From NCBI RefSeq assembly GCF_020283565.1, contig NC_060062.1:55016439-55080438 (forward strand): a DNA stretch of 64,000 nucleotides, in the 5' to 3' direction. Both the position numbers and the translations under genes were made by a program. Shown here piece after piece: positions 11,414 through 23,871 of the stretch. The stretch comes from Trifolium pratense (lineage: Eukaryota > Streptophyta > Magnoliopsida > Fabales > Fabaceae). Position 1 is the stretch's first letter, and the number at the start of each line of letters is the position of its first letter. Under the pieces are notes generated by a model. It worked only from the letters and a program-made list of their open reading frames with translations. It was not told the origin of the DNA and did not search any database.

Positions 11414-13128
11414 GGGGGCTGCTAATTTAGACCCAGTTGGGTCTAAATTAGCAAGGTGCACCTTTTGAGTTGGACAAAAATACCCTTTCTTTTTTTTAAA
11501 AAAAAAAAAAAAAACATATTGGCGCTGATCTAGTGTCGCGCGCCTACCGCAGGACCACCGTTACAGACCGTTGATTTCCATCAGACGGCCAAGAGACGAT
11601 CTCATCATGGCTGTCGGATCAATCAGACAGTCCAGATCATCCATCTCCATGATAAGCCAGCGCGTGCACCACACTAGATCTGCGCCTGGAGAGAGAAAAT
11701 TTCATTTTAAAAAAGCAGGACACGTGTCAACTGCTGGGTGGTTGGCGTGTTTTTTTTTTCATTTAATACTTTAAACTCAATTATTTCGTTGTAAATTAAT
11801 TTTTTATTTTTTTATTTTTATACCAAAATTCATAATTTTTTTTTTCTACAAATAGAGACTTGGTTCGTTTGATTTGGACACAAAAAAAAAACTCAATTTT
11901 TCACTACCTTTAATTATCTTTATATAATACTGTGAAACCATTTAGCTGGTAGAATGGTTTCACAGTATAACTCTCTGAAACCATTTTACTGGTAGAATGG
12001 TTTCAGTGAGTAATTTCTTAATTGTTTGCTTCTGAAACCATTCTGAAACCATTTAGCTGGTACAATGGTTTCAGAGCGTTGTACTTTGAAACCATTTCAC
12101 TGATAGAATGGTTTCAGGGGAGTTGATTTTTAATTGTTTGCTTCTGAAACCATTTTACTGCTAGAATGGTTTCACAGTATAACTCTCTGAAACCATTCTT
12201 CCAGCTAAATGGTTTCAGAAGCAAACAATAGTTTTTAATTACCGTTTTATCTCATTTAATTAACGAAAAATAGTTTCAGGTCTCAAAAAATTTCATAAAA
12301 TATACCAAAAGTTCCAGAATATTATCTAATATTTTATTAGAAACAAATAAAAAAACAATTGGTTTCAGAGTACAAATCTATGAAATTATTATTATTATTT
12401 GTTAAATGGTTTTAAATAATCAGCGGAATTTGTGAAAATAATTTCATGACTTGAACTAGGGAGAGTGAGGTACACAAGAGGGTTCTAAATAATTCATAGT
12501 ACTTTACATAAAATTTTGGAAATTTTTTATGGAATTATAATATTTTTAATTACCTTTTTACTCATTTAATTAACTAAAAATAGTTTCGGATCTCCAAAAA
12601 TTTCATACAATATACCAAAATTTCCAGAATATTATCTACTATTTTATTATGAAAAAATAAAAAAAAAATAGAGCCTCCCTGAGGCCGCACGCGCCCCCAC
12701 GCGCCGTCGGTGAGAGTGGGCGTGGGCGACGCGCACTGTTCATCGTCCCTCCCACCCGTTTTATGCAGAAACGGGTCGTGCGACCCGGTTTTTGACCCGG
12801 TTCGATCTCCCTCAATACTCAACGAAACTCGACGTTCCTTATATGGATTTTGATCGTTTTTCAATTTTACAAAGGTTTCCGGTATTAGTTTTTGAAATCG
12901 GCGTTCGATTCGCACGTAAAATGAGGTCGAAATTTGGAAGAAATTTAAAAAATGTAATAGTTGTTCTATTGTTTCAAAAAAAAAAAAAAGGGTATTTTTA
13001 TGATGCAAATTACATACATGCCCCAGTTGCTCTATTGTTTCAAAAAAAAAAAAATGGGTATTTTTGTCCAACTCAAAAGGTGCACCTTGCTAACTTAGAC
13101 CTAACTAGGGTCTAAGTTAGAAAACCCC
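11414..13128. mobile_element. long inverted-repeat element with TGCACC ends
   Basis: Terminal inverted repeats of about 75 bp: GGGGGCTGCTAATTTAGACC at the left and, in reverse complement, GGGGTTTTCTAACTTAGACC at the right, both followed by GCAAGGTGCACCTTTTGAG. Bordered by ATATATATA on each side, compatible with a 9-bp Mutator-type duplication but not decisive. It carries a hairpin array (11935-12235) and a GC-rich island (12660-12850). The 165-codon minus-strand frame at 12574-13071 crosses the terminal repeat and is not taken as a gene. Confidence 0.65.
11935..12235. repeat. array of short hairpins (GAAACCATT/AATGGTTTC)
   Basis: At least five consecutive units in which CTGAAACCATTT and AAATGGTTTCAG face each other across a short TAGCTGGTAGA-like loop, separated by spacers such as TTAATTGTTTGCTT. 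The units are imperfectly tandem. Confidence 0.75.
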
Positions 13129-13145
13129 ATATATATATATATATA

Positions 13146-14183
13146 GAGGAGGGTTATATTGACTCCAAGAGTAAGTTTTATAACTTACTCCAAATCTTGA
13201 CCTTTGATTTTAATTCCAATTAATGGCTAAGATGGATTGATAATAATTGTTAAGGTGAGACTTATTCCTTTGTTGCACTTGAAAATCAAGATTATCAAAA
13301 CATACTTTAAATAGAATAACTCTAGCAATTAATTGTAAGTACACAATTATTTTTTTTTACGAATAAACCATTTTTTTTTTGGACACTTTAAGTACAACAT
13401 TTCTTTTTCTTTTTTTTTTGTTGACAATACACCATTTATTTCATGTGTGCTCTTTTCTTCTCTTTGCCTATACACCTAATTTTATGTTTGTTCAATCCGC
13501 GTTTATGATGATGGTTGGACCATAGTGATGATTTTTTTGGATTTTTATATCTTTTGCTTTTGAACTTTTAGCTCTTATTATGCTTATGGCAAGAGTTAAT
13601 GTTGGTTATTTAATTTATTTTTTTGGTACATAATATTGGTTATTTATTTGTGTTATGTGTTTTATTCATGTGTTCCTTTGCCGTTGTTATGTTGAACTAT
13701 TTTAAATGGAGTTGATTATTTTATTGTATATTTTTTATAAGAAAATGTACCAATTATTGTTATTTTTATGCAATCATTTGTTTACCTTTTTTTTTGGTTT
13801 AAAATTTGTTTTCTTTTTTTTGTTGGTACAAATGTTATCATTTGTATTTTTATACTTTTTTTTTTGGTAGAGTATTTTTATCCTTTCTACTATGCAATTT
13901 ATTATGCGTATAAAAAATTAACAAAGGCGAAGAATCATTATTTTGATAATTTTGATTTTTGATAATTAATGGTTTAATTTCTTCTTTTTTTATGGTAGAA
14001 AAATTCATTAATTCATTCTATTTGAGGTATGTTTTGATCATCCTTATTTTCCAGTGCAACAAAGAAATAAGTCTCACCTTAATAATTATTATCAATCAAT
14101 CTTAGCCATTAATTGGAATTAAAATCAAAGGTCAAGATTTGGAGTAAGTTATAAAACTTACTCTTGGAGTCAATATAACCCTC

Positions 14184-14186
<3 letters not shown>
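13146..14186. mobile_element. long inverted-repeat element with GAGGAGGG ends
   Basis: About 180-bp terminal inverted repeats starting GAGGAGGGTTATATTGACTC, nearly identical at the two ends. The interior (about 13330-14010) is T-rich with no supported coding frame. It is flanked by TA tracts, so the duplication cannot be read. Most likely a Mutator-type non-autonomous element. Confidence 0.7.
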
Positions 14187-14217
<31 letters not shown>

Positions 14218-14391
14218 ATTTATGAGTAATTTATAGGCTTTTTAAACTCATTTTTAAGTTTCCATAAACTCGTACGAGTCGAGTCTACGACCCTTTTTGA
14301 GTCTGAGTAGACTCTCGAGTCTGACAACCTTGGTCTGATCCATCGTGTCGGATTGGGGCGGACTAGCCAATTTGACTGATGTAGTGATGAA

Positions 14392-15232
14392 GCTGGTGTT
14401 GATGCCATTGTGGAGATTGATGGTGAGTCTTTTATTTTGAGTGGCTTAGCCACTTAATATTTTGGAATATAAATTCAATAATGTGATATTTGGTGATCAA
14501 ATAATTTAATATACATTTTAAAATTCTTTAAAATTATAATAATAGAGAGGAAAAATAGAGAGAGAGAAAATGGAGAGGATCTAAAAAAGATTTTATAATA
14601 ACGGAAAATAAAATTTAGAAACTAAAAGCTTATTTAACTAAGAAAACTGATATACCTCGTATTTTTTATTAGGGTTGAGCATCAGTCGAGTTCGATCGAT
14701 TTCGGGTCGAAAATTATCAAACCGATAAAAATCACAACCTCTTAATTTGGACCAAATCAATCGTCTATATCTTCGGATTGTTCGGGTGTCAAGTCATACG
14801 GGTGACAGATAGAATGAGTCGGTTTTAATGGGTTAGATTGAAACTTTGTTGCTACATCAAAAATTCCATTGATCTATAAATTTCTATTCCTTAAAGAGTT
14901 TAACACTTCGTACACAATGCAATAAAAGATAGATGAACCGAATGAACAATGTGAGTTGCAATTTAATTTATTTAAAATTTCTAGATGAAAGACAACAACA
15001 AATCAACTACTCCTTGATGAGAAGCATAAATTAAAATAATAACTAGATTTTTTTATTTTATTTTTTTAAGAATAAATCTAGAATATTATAGTATATATTA
15101 CACCTCATTCTTCTACATATTACAATGTTGAGAGAGAGACTCAAAATTAAAGAAAAAATTAATTTGCATCTTAATCGTTGTTCGATCGATTTCGATTATT
15201 AAGATATAAATTTTTAGACATTCACACCCGCT

Positions 15233-15234
<2 letters not shown>
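14392..15234. other. intergenic, no gene seen
   Basis: 14392-14453 may be the 3' part of a small split reading frame ending GESFILSGLAT. The rest is AT-rich without a supported feature. Confidence 0.3.

Positions 15235-15302
<68 letters not shown>
15235..15302. repeat. (TA)n microsatellite
   Basis: Uninterrupted AT repeat of about 68 bp. Confidence 0.95.
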
Positions 15303-15306
<4 letters not shown>

Positions 15307-15589
15307 TCATAACTAATTTCTTACAACTTTTATTCCGTGACCCGACCTACATCCAATTAGATATGTAACCCTTTACCATTCACACCCGCTTAGTCCATTT
15401 TTTATCATGAAAATTGTGTATGTAACCCTTTACCTTAACAAGTCTAACAACACTTTCAAAAAAATAAAAAAAAAGCCTAACAAATTTTTCCAATTTAAAG
15501 TAAAGAAATGAAAGTGTGTGAGTTGTTACAGTCGCAGCAGGTGTTTGTCTGTTTTGCCCCTGTCCCCTTTTATTATTTTCTATTATTAT

Positions 15590-15913
15590 AATAATATGTT
15601 AGTATGATGAAAAGAAAGAAAGAAAGAAAGAAAAGGTTAATTAATTAATTAATTTATTATTATTATTATTATTATGTTTGTTTTTCTGTTTAAGAGCAGT
15701 ATATGCACACTTCAAAGCTTTTTGTTGCTTTGTGCTTAATGGAATGGAACCCCCTTGAGTTCTTCTCTCTCTCACTCTTTCACTTTTCTCTCTCTGCTCT
15801 TTAGGTTTCACTCTTCTTCTTCTTCTTCTTCTTCTTCACTCTGCCAACTCTTCAAACAACAAAGAATAATCACTCTTCTTCTCTTTTGCTACACCAACCT
15901 TCCATTTCCACAT
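15590..15913 (+). promoter_or_regulatory. promoter-proximal region and 5' UTR exon of the Aux/IAA gene
   Basis: GAAA, TTAA and ATT microsatellites (15610-15675) precede a CT/TTC-rich leader (15755-15840). A donor-like site CACAT|GTGAGT at 15913/15914 would pair with the acceptor AAGACAG at 17395, giving a leader intron of 1482 bp. Polypyrimidine leaders are common in plant genes. The transcription start cannot be fixed from sequence alone. Confidence 0.5.
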
Positions 15914-16772
15914 GTGAGTCATTTCTTTGCTTCATTTTATTTTATTTTATTATTTTCTTCATGTGTTTTTCTTTACCTATTATGCTTTCGTGTTTATTTA
16001 TGTATCAATGTTTTCTTCTTTTATGTTTTTGTATTTTCTAAGTTTTTCTTTTTCACTCACATTCCTTGCTAAGTTTTTTTATTTTATTTTTTATTTTCAA
16101 AGGAAATATTTTGGCAAAAGGGTTGGTGTGAGTGTGGATCTATTTTAATAAAAGTACACTTTTTTTTCTTGCAATTTGATTGTTTTGTTTTCATTTATTG
16201 CTTAATCTGGTGCTATTAAATGTTACATAGATTATCAATATGTTTATTTATTTGGCTTATTTTGTTGGAGTTTCTTCATTGCCAAAAAAATCCCCAAATT
16301 TTTCATGGTATTTTTGTTTTTTGCATTTTTTACATGTTCATTACTCATTAGGATTTTTTTTGACATGTTCATTACTCATTAGGATTTAAGAAGGGTATAA
16401 GTCATTTTTACCATTTTTTTAGCTTCTACGTGTTGTCATTTTTTATTTTATTATTTTTTTAGGTACAAATCATTTTTTTTTTTATTTGCTCTGGAATCAT
16501 GATTTATGAGCTTCATTATTTTGTTGTTGTTGTGATTTATCCAGAATTTTTTTCGACACTCTAGTAATTTATTTTGTTTCACTGCTGTTTTAATCTTTAA
16601 CTATTGCATAGATCACTATGAGGGCGAGAAAAACTAATCTTGGACATGAAATCATTTATAGATGATCAATAATAGATTTATGTAAAAACCAAACTGGACT
16701 GTCAATTAATAAAGAGTGATGTTATCTGGACAAAAAATAATTGACACCTTATCTTGACACAGTATAAAAATG

Positions 16773-16907
16773 TATGTTTGGTATCACGGCAGATATGTGT
16801 GAATCACGGTGATTCACCGTGATTTCATAGAAGCTACACTTTGTAGCTTTTGAAAAATCATGGTGGATCACCCCGATTCTGGCATACCCACCATGATACC
16901 AAACATA
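16773..16907. mobile_element. small palindromic MITE in the 5' UTR intron
   Basis: Inverted ends TATGTTTGGTATCACGG and, in reverse complement, TATGTTTGGTATCATGG, with a further inner palindrome (GAATCACGGTGATTC). It sits inside the probable leader intron of the Aux/IAA gene. No clear duplication. Confidence 0.6.
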
Positions 16908-17414
16908 GGAAAAATTGTATCACGGTGGACGTTTTTGCAATCCTTGATATTGCGAAGAATCGTGACCAAATGTGTGTGTTTGATGCACCATCAATCGCAA
17001 TTGCATAGATAGTCACATGCAATTGGATGCTGTCTTATTACTCACGATCTGATTTTTGTACTATGAAGCAATGACACAGACACCGGACAAGCTACTAACA
17101 CTGATAGTTAATTTGAGACAATGAAATCATTGAATGTAATAACTTGTTGTCAGTGTTAGACACGCCTTCGATTTGACTAGTTAGATGAATGTAATCATGT
17201 CTTTCCAAGCCTCCTAGTATTTTTTTCATTCTTGTTAGACTAATTAGATGAAACGGAGACAATGTTCATCTTGTATGAAGTGTGAAAAACTCTGTTTGTT
17301 TTGATCTTTTGTTGATTTTGTTAGTACTATAACATTTCTTTCTGCCAATGTATTGAGTGAATTGTGCTTCTATTAACGGTTTCTTGTTAAGACAGTTTGT
17401 ATATTTTGAATCTG

Positions 17415-20413
17415 ATGTCTCTGCCACTGCTGGTTCCTGAAGAGGAACGGCAGAGCAACCCCTCAACGGTAGCATCTGCATCTCCACAGTCCTTGGACTG
17501 TTTTTCACAAACCGGAGTTGGATTGAAAGAACGCAATTACCTTGGTTTGTCGGATTGCTCATCGGTGGACAGTTCTACTGTCCCGAGCTTGTCCGATGAG
17601 AAAAAAGTGAACCTAAACTTGAAAGCTACAGAGTTAAGGCTGGGACTTCCTGGATCCCAGTCACCTGAAAGGGATCCAGATCTTTTTACATTGAGCTCGA
17701 CAAATCTTGACGAGAAACCACTTTTCCCTTTGCTTCCCACGAAAGATGGAATCTGCTCAGTGTCTCAGAAAAATGTGGTTTCAGGCAACAAAAGAGGTTT
17801 CGCTGACACAATAGATGTGTTCCCTGAGGTGAACGTTTTCCTTTTACTAGAGGGCAAACAAATGTTCATACTGCTTCTGAGTCTGATTCTTGACAATCTG
17901 TGATGCAGGCGAAATATAATGGTAATGCGCGTGTAAACTTAATGCTATCACCAAGACCTTCTGGAGCTCAGCCTACTACAGTTAAAGAAAAACCAATCAA
18001 GGTGTTACAAGAGAGCCCTTGTGCAGCAAATGCAACTGGAGCTCCTACCAATGGCAGTGCACCGGCTGCTAAGTAAGTAGAACATGCTAGATTAAGGATT
18101 CACTATTTTCAGAGAATCTAGTTGAAAAAAGACTGTAAGAGTAAACCATCAGTTTATTTCTTTAAGTATCGCACTCTCTCCTACATATCCCGTAAAGTAT
18201 ATAAAAATGATAGGTAGTTCTTAAACTATATGAAATCCGTCAAGTTATCCCTTGAACTATATGAAATTCATCAAATTAGTCCCTCAAGAGATGGATTTCA
18301 TATAGTTTAGGGACTAACTTGACAGATACGATCTAGTTTAAGGGCTATTTATTATTTTGATATAGTTTCTGGACTAAATAGGAAAGAGAGTGATATGCGA
18401 TGCTTGAATTGAATGACTACATTGATGGTTTAGTGACTTTAGTCGATACCTTAAAAAGGGATTTTCCTTGTCTTTGTAATAATGCTAATTACTTCTTATC
18501 TATCACAGAGCACAAGTTGTTGGTTGGCCACCTATTAGATCATTTAGGAAAAACTCATTGGCCAACGCTTCAAAGAACAATGATGAAGTGGATGGAAAAC
18601 CAGGTCCAGCTGCACTCTTTGTGAAGGTTAGCATGGATGGTGCTCCTTATCTAAGGAAGGTTGATCTACGAAACTATACAACGTACCAGGAATTGTCTTC
18701 TGACCTTGAGAAGATGTTCAGCTGTTTTACCTTAGGTGATCTGTTGCAACTTTAATTTACTGCTAATGAATCATAAAATGAGTTTCGTGATCACTATTTT
18801 TCTTTTACTACACTCGGTGTATTTCATCAGGTCAATGTGGTTCGCATGGAGCTCCGGGAAGAGAAATGTTGAGCGAGAGCAAGTTGAAGGACTTCCTGCA
18901 TGGTTCTGAATATGTGGTCACTTATGAAGATAAAGATGGTGACTGGATGCTTGTAGGAGATGTACCATGGGAGTAAGTTTATATACCTGTCGTGATCTTT
19001 ATACACGAGACATTGACTGCATTTGCGTAGATGCATCTACTCGGGACTCGAATATAAGCAAAAAATAGTCATACTTCACTACACTCTAGTTTATAGATGA
19101 AGAGTGCAGTCTTAGGAAAATGGCTTAATTTTTGTTGCTGAATTGAATCTTTAACATACTTCACTACACTCTAGTTTGCATACTGTTCTTAACCATCGTG
19201 TCTCTTTTGTGTGCAGCATGTTCACTGACACATGCAAAAGGCTGAAAATCATGAAGGGGTCTGATGCAATTGGCTTAGGTATGTAATATAGGTGATAATT
19301 CATTACAATTAGCATATTTATCACTGCAAAACTATCAATGAATTGATGGACTAGAAGCTTCTGCTTCGTACAAGGCTACCCCTACAGGGCTAATATCCTG
19401 CAGTAGATTATGATCCTGAATCCTTATATGTTTAAGTTATAGTTAGACCATCAAATCATGGTCAATATGTCAATTAATTTTATATCATTGAAGGTTATTT
19501 TGTTTACATGGATAATATAGGTTGAGAATAAAAATTTCATCCTTTCTTTGAAGGATGTGTATTCTTGATTATTACTAAATTGTTTTATGTACAGTATGTT
19601 CACTAAACTAGTGTTTAAGCAAGAATATTAAGAAAGACAGTTATAGGCTTGTAGTATTAAATTTGTCAAGAATATATTGTGTTACTTTTCCATAATAAAC
19701 CCTTACAATTATTGATAGCATAAGAGGAAAAAAGAGTTTATGTTTTCCAATGGTAAATTAATAGGGGCATTTTTGTAAAGAAATCATTAATGCAGTTAGA
19801 ATTTTAGAAAGGGTCTTGTATTAAGGGACAATGACATTTTAATAGGTGTTTTATACCAAGGGATGGAGGGAGTAGTTATGTTGAATTCTTTCAGAAAATA
19901 ATGTGTATAGCCTAAAATAACCATTTTTTTGTTTTTGAACTGGCAACCTAAAATAACCATATTAATTAGAGTGGTTGAAATTAGTAAGAGTTGAATAGTT
20001 AAGTGGACTATTTAATTAAATAAGGATATTATTGGAAAAAAGTTAAAATAAATTCCAGCTTGGTATATTAAAGTGAAAAATAATTTGAGACCGAAATATT
20101 TCAAATGTCAGTGTGACACGTAATGAAACAAAGGAAGTACCAAGTACGCCACTTCTTCATCCACTAAAGAAGCAAAAAAAAAGTTTTGAATATATTGATG
20201 CATTGGATTGTGATTGTTTGAAACTTGTAAGTCAAGGAAATAATGATTGAAAGTGCCTCTGGTTTATATCGACAATGACTGTTATGTATTGCTTTGAGTT
20301 TCTTGTTTCCTTGTAACACAAGAAAACTATTATTCATAATGTAAGTTTGCTTAGGTAGTTTTCTTCTCTTTGCAGCTCCAAGAGCCATGGAAAAATCCAA
20401 GAGCAGGAGCTGA
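17415..20413 (+). CDS. IAA9-like: Aux/IAA auxin-responsive repressor, IAA8/IAA9 type
   Basis: Nuclear co-repressor of auxin response factors, degraded through TIR1/AFB when auxin is present (family knowledge). Coding exons: 17415-17828, 17909-18072, 18509-18735, 18831-18972, 19217-19278 and 20376-20413. All junctions are GT-AG, phases agree, and the product is 348 aa, the usual size for this clade. Domain I (LRLGLPG) lies at residues 74-80. The domain II degron VGWPP lies at 197-201 and is completed across the exon 2/3 junction. The PB1 domain (III/IV) covers about 228-330, including [19 protein letters not shown] and [15 protein letters not shown]. The C-terminus is basic (KSKSRS). The start is the ATG after the leader acceptor; no in-frame ATG lies between them. 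The junction at 18972/19217 gives PWD where many relatives have PWE. MITE-like sequences occupy introns. IAA9 rather than IAA8 or IAA27 is a similarity judgement from memory. Confidence 0.93.
18164..18405. mobile_element. palindromic MITE in Aux/IAA intron 2
   Basis: Outer ends AAGTATCGCACTCTCTCC and, in reverse complement, AAGCATCGCATATCACTC are inverted, with inner inverted words ATATGAAATTCATC and GATGGATTTCATAT. It makes up most of the 436-bp intron between coding exons 2 and 3. Confidence 0.6.
19680..20160. repeat. Stowaway-like remnants in the last Aux/IAA intron
   Basis: GGGATGGAGGGAGTA at about 19861-19875 is the right end of a CTCCCTCC-type MITE whose left end is missing. A second AACAAAGGAAGTAC-like end lies near 20140. 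They help explain why this intron is 1.1 kb long. Confidence 0.4.
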
Positions 20414-20720
20414 ATAAATGATATTATTGGGACTACTGACTATGTTTTTTGTCTAGTAAAGTAAAATTGTACCTTAGAAGAACATGGAAAGAAAACCATG
20501 GAATAAAAAACTAAATCCATGTGTTTTGATGGTTAAGATGTTATTATGTTTTGAAGTCCCTATTAGTTGTCTTGATCTTTATTATGTTACATATTTGTTA
20601 TATACTTCAATACTTTATGAAGCTAGCTTCAGTATTAGTATTTGGGGAGTTATGTAATCTTTATAGGAACCTTATGTTTGAATGAATGTATGTTTGCAGC
20701 AAGTATATTGCTCTATGTGA
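20414..20720 (+). other. probable 3' UTR of the Aux/IAA gene
   Basis: AATAAA-like signals at 20413 (gaataaatg) and about 20501 (ggaataaaa). The exact cleavage site cannot be determined. Confidence 0.4.
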
Positions 20721-23700
20721 TTTGTTACTACTTTACTACTATCTTATGAAACTTGTGCAAAAAAATAATCAAAGTTTAATATTTGGTCTCAGCTATTAGG
20801 GATTCAAGTTCTAATTTAGTGCACATCAACTCATAAAATCTCAAGTTTGGCTCAATATTGAACATTAAATTGTTAAATTCAAACTTCAAACTTGATGAGA
20901 CCAAGCCTCTACATTCTGTAAATGACTCTAAATTCTATGTCTTACTTGGATAACTAGTATCTTCTCTGAATTTGAGCTCAATAACTCTAACATGATGAAT
21001 CTAAATTTTAAGCTATGGTTAACCTACAAATACTTGAAAAGGTTAGCTAGAATCAAACATACGAAGTAGCAACTTTTAATTATTCAAATTCAAATCAATT
21101 ATGAAGTTACTAAGTCATAGGCATATAAGTCTTTCTAGATTACAAAGGGAAGACTTGACACAGTTATAAAATTTAATAAGCTTTTTTTGGAGTCAAAGAT
21201 AAGATATTTCATTCTTTCAGACAAAGCAACTAAACAATCAAACATTATACCATGTGTAAATCACTACTAGACTAGTCTACCAATATCGGGGTAAAGTACA
21301 AAATTATGCAGAATCTAAACGATACAATTTTAAGCATCAAATTTGCTCCTAGCTTATACATCTATTAGTTCATGACTAACTTGATAAGCTAAGAATGAAC
21401 CCAGACATCATGAATAGACGCCAACGAGCAAGGAGAAAATACAGTTGCACAAGGAGCGCGCAATGAGACGCCACACCAACCCAAATTTGACTGGCGCATT
21501 CTCATAGGGGAAAAAGACTCACTCTCTACTGAATGGAGAAAACCAACCCTAACAGGCACTAGGAAAAAAGGCCGTATATATTCAAATTTATAAGTGCAAG
21601 ACAATTCATTTTATCCTGGAAATTATTCAGAGATACTCAAGACAATTTGAAAACTATGCACATTTTTATAAGTTTTATTTCTTTTCTAGATCAGAGTTTG
21701 GGGAGCTTGGGTAATGGCCCAATACAGCCCATATCTCTGTTTGCTTATGAGGGATGATCTCCACTTCTAGATTATGATGCAATTGTGAAGCACCGACATA
21801 TTCATCAGTTGATAGTATTAGTGACACGGAGATAGTGATAATAATTTTGAAAAATAAAAGTGATTGAATGTAACTACATGTGTCAGTAACTTTTAAGACA
21901 CCAAATCCGAAGTGTTGGTGTTTATACTCTCTTGAATAATCGATATATCTCAACACTATCTCGGATTCTGGCCTGAAAAGTTCCCCTAATGTAAATTTCT
22001 TCATGCTAATAGGATTTTCACCTCTAAACAATTGGTTAATGATATTCAACCACTACAACATTATCATAGGATTTTCAGGAGCAAATTTAGGTGCATTTTG
22101 TATTATATATTCTTCACTAAATACTTGATCTATGTGCTACTTTTGACTTCTCATTATAAATATTGAACTTTACGGTTGTCAATGGCTCAATTCTATGAGC
22201 CAATTAGATCTTTAAATTGTTATTATTTGAATAAAGTATTGTTAGTGATTGATGCACGATGGATTTGAATAATTCCTATAGAGTATAGACTAGTGCAGCT
22301 GGAATGTTGGATTGATTAATTACCAAAAACATAGAATAAGCATAAAGGTACATTGATCATGGTTTTGTGTTTCTTCTAGATTTATGGATCAGTTATTTAT
22401 TCTAATTAAATTATGGTGTGTTGAATTATGTCATATGATGGTGTTGCAACTAAAGGAAACATAAACTTTACGTAAAAATAGTTTAATGATAATTATATAT
22501 TGCTCGTATATTTTAATTAAAATTAAAGTAGAATTGTAGTGAAATAGTGGAACATAGAAATTTAAAAGTTGTGCCAATGTTGTTATTGCATAAAGCTATT
22601 TTTAAATGGAAGAAAAAATAATCAAGGTTTTGAAATATGGTTCATGATCGCAATTGTTGGTGCGAGGTTTTTCTCTTTTTTTTTTTTTTACAACTGCATC
22701 GGAACCGTAATTGTGACTGCATCAACTACATTTAAACGTTGTATTTTACAATTATAAAAATTACAATGTAATCACAAATATGATTTAAAACCGGAAGATA
22801 ATGTTAGATATTAGTATTTTTCTCTTATTTTAAAGTTTGGCGTCACTTGTTTGAATATTCTTACTCCATTGATAGATATAGAAGAGATCAAGTTTTGATG
22901 TTGTGTGTGCATTAGCCATGTTTCATGTAAGCTATCTCTAAAATGTAGTTACGTACATTATATCATTTTTACAACATAATCCTTCATGTAAAAAGGTAAA
23001 TGATAAACAAATTAATCACTTTACCAGTTAAGCTATAAGTTTCAACTTTTTTTGGTTAGAAAAATGATTACTTGATCATATACACAACAATCTTATCATG
23101 GAGGAACTATTCTAAAAATTTAAGTGCATAAGTGAAGATACATGAATGATTAGTCTTTTAACACAAGCCTCTAACATTTTCATGTCCATTCATTATCAAA
23201 CAAAGCATATCCAATTTTTTAAGTGACAAAATAGTACACACATTTAGTCAAAAAAAATAGTAACACACATTTACCAAATCTTGAACCTCGAATTGCAATT
23301 AAGGGGTAAAAGAGAACCATACAAAGTGACCGATTAAGTGGGAATCTTGGACTTAATACACACATTTATCAATTGAAATAGTTAATAGGGTGGACTTAAT
23401 AACAAAATATTTGGCTGGCCTTTCATTTTATTCAAAAGTGCCATAATTTAATGATAGCACCACCAATTGTAGGAAGAAAAAAATTGCAGTGTGAATCTCG
23501 GAACAAATACTATATTAATAGGAAATTCAGCATGTAAATATGTTATTTTATTGAATTATAATGCAAGCTTTCAACTTGTTTTAATAACTAGTCTCGTTCG
23601 AACCGGTGTGACTTCTGAATCATAGTTCAACTGGTTGGACCGATTAAATTGTTATTGAACCGGATACCAAATAAATAATACATTTTGTTCTAATATTAAT

Positions 23701-23870
23701 TAATTTTTCATTTAAAATTATAACTAATAAATTAAAAATGCATAAATTTTTATTAAATACAAAAAGTATCATAACAAATACATTAAATTTATCATTTTTT
23801 TTTACACAAATACATTCAATTTATCATAAAAGGCCGATCTTTGTAATATAAACTTAAATTTTAAACATCC
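20721..23870. other. intergenic, no gene seen
   Basis: AT-rich. A 124-codon minus-strand frame at 21675-22049 and a 71-codon one at 21389-21604 have no domain or splice context that I recognise and are not called as genes. Confidence 0.45.
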
Positions 23871-23871
23871 A

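Larger units (their letters stand above)
9880..14332. mobile_element. hAT element with transposase remnant and four inserts
   Basis: Ends CATGGTTGTCAAACTC and GAGTCTGACAACCTTG are inverted repeats. Flanking 8-mers GTCTGACC (9872-9879) and GTCTGATC (14333-14340) differ by one base, fitting hAT. Repeated AAACTCG/GAGTCTA words fill both subterminal regions. Inside are a short transposase-tail remnant, a Stowaway MITE, a Mutator-type fold-back and two long inverted-repeat elements in TA tracts. Confidence 0.65.
8506..14383. mobile_element. outer hAT-like element carrying a nested stack
   Basis: The left end TAGAGCTACCAAAAATTGG and the right end (reverse complement TACATCAGTCAAATTGG) are loosely inverted. 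Both carry GC-rich GGGCTAATGGG/GGCCCATTAG words just inside (8530-8690, 9763-9870 and 14341-14376). Flanking 8-mers are ATGATGAA (8498-8505) and GTGATGAA (14384-14391), one mismatch apart, as expected for an old hAT duplication. Everything listed between these ends is nested in it. Confidence 0.5.

Noticed and set aside
12574..13071. 165-codon minus-strand frame
   Set aside because: It crosses the terminal inverted repeat of the element at 11414-13128 and contains the repeat twice (NTHFFFFETIEQL-like and NTLFFFFETIEQL-like segments).
15113..15310. 65-codon frame with Ile-Tyr repeats
   Set aside because: It is a translated TA microsatellite.
21675..22049. 124-codon minus-strand frame
   Set aside because: No domain, mixed composition and no splice or promoter context; cannot be told from chance.
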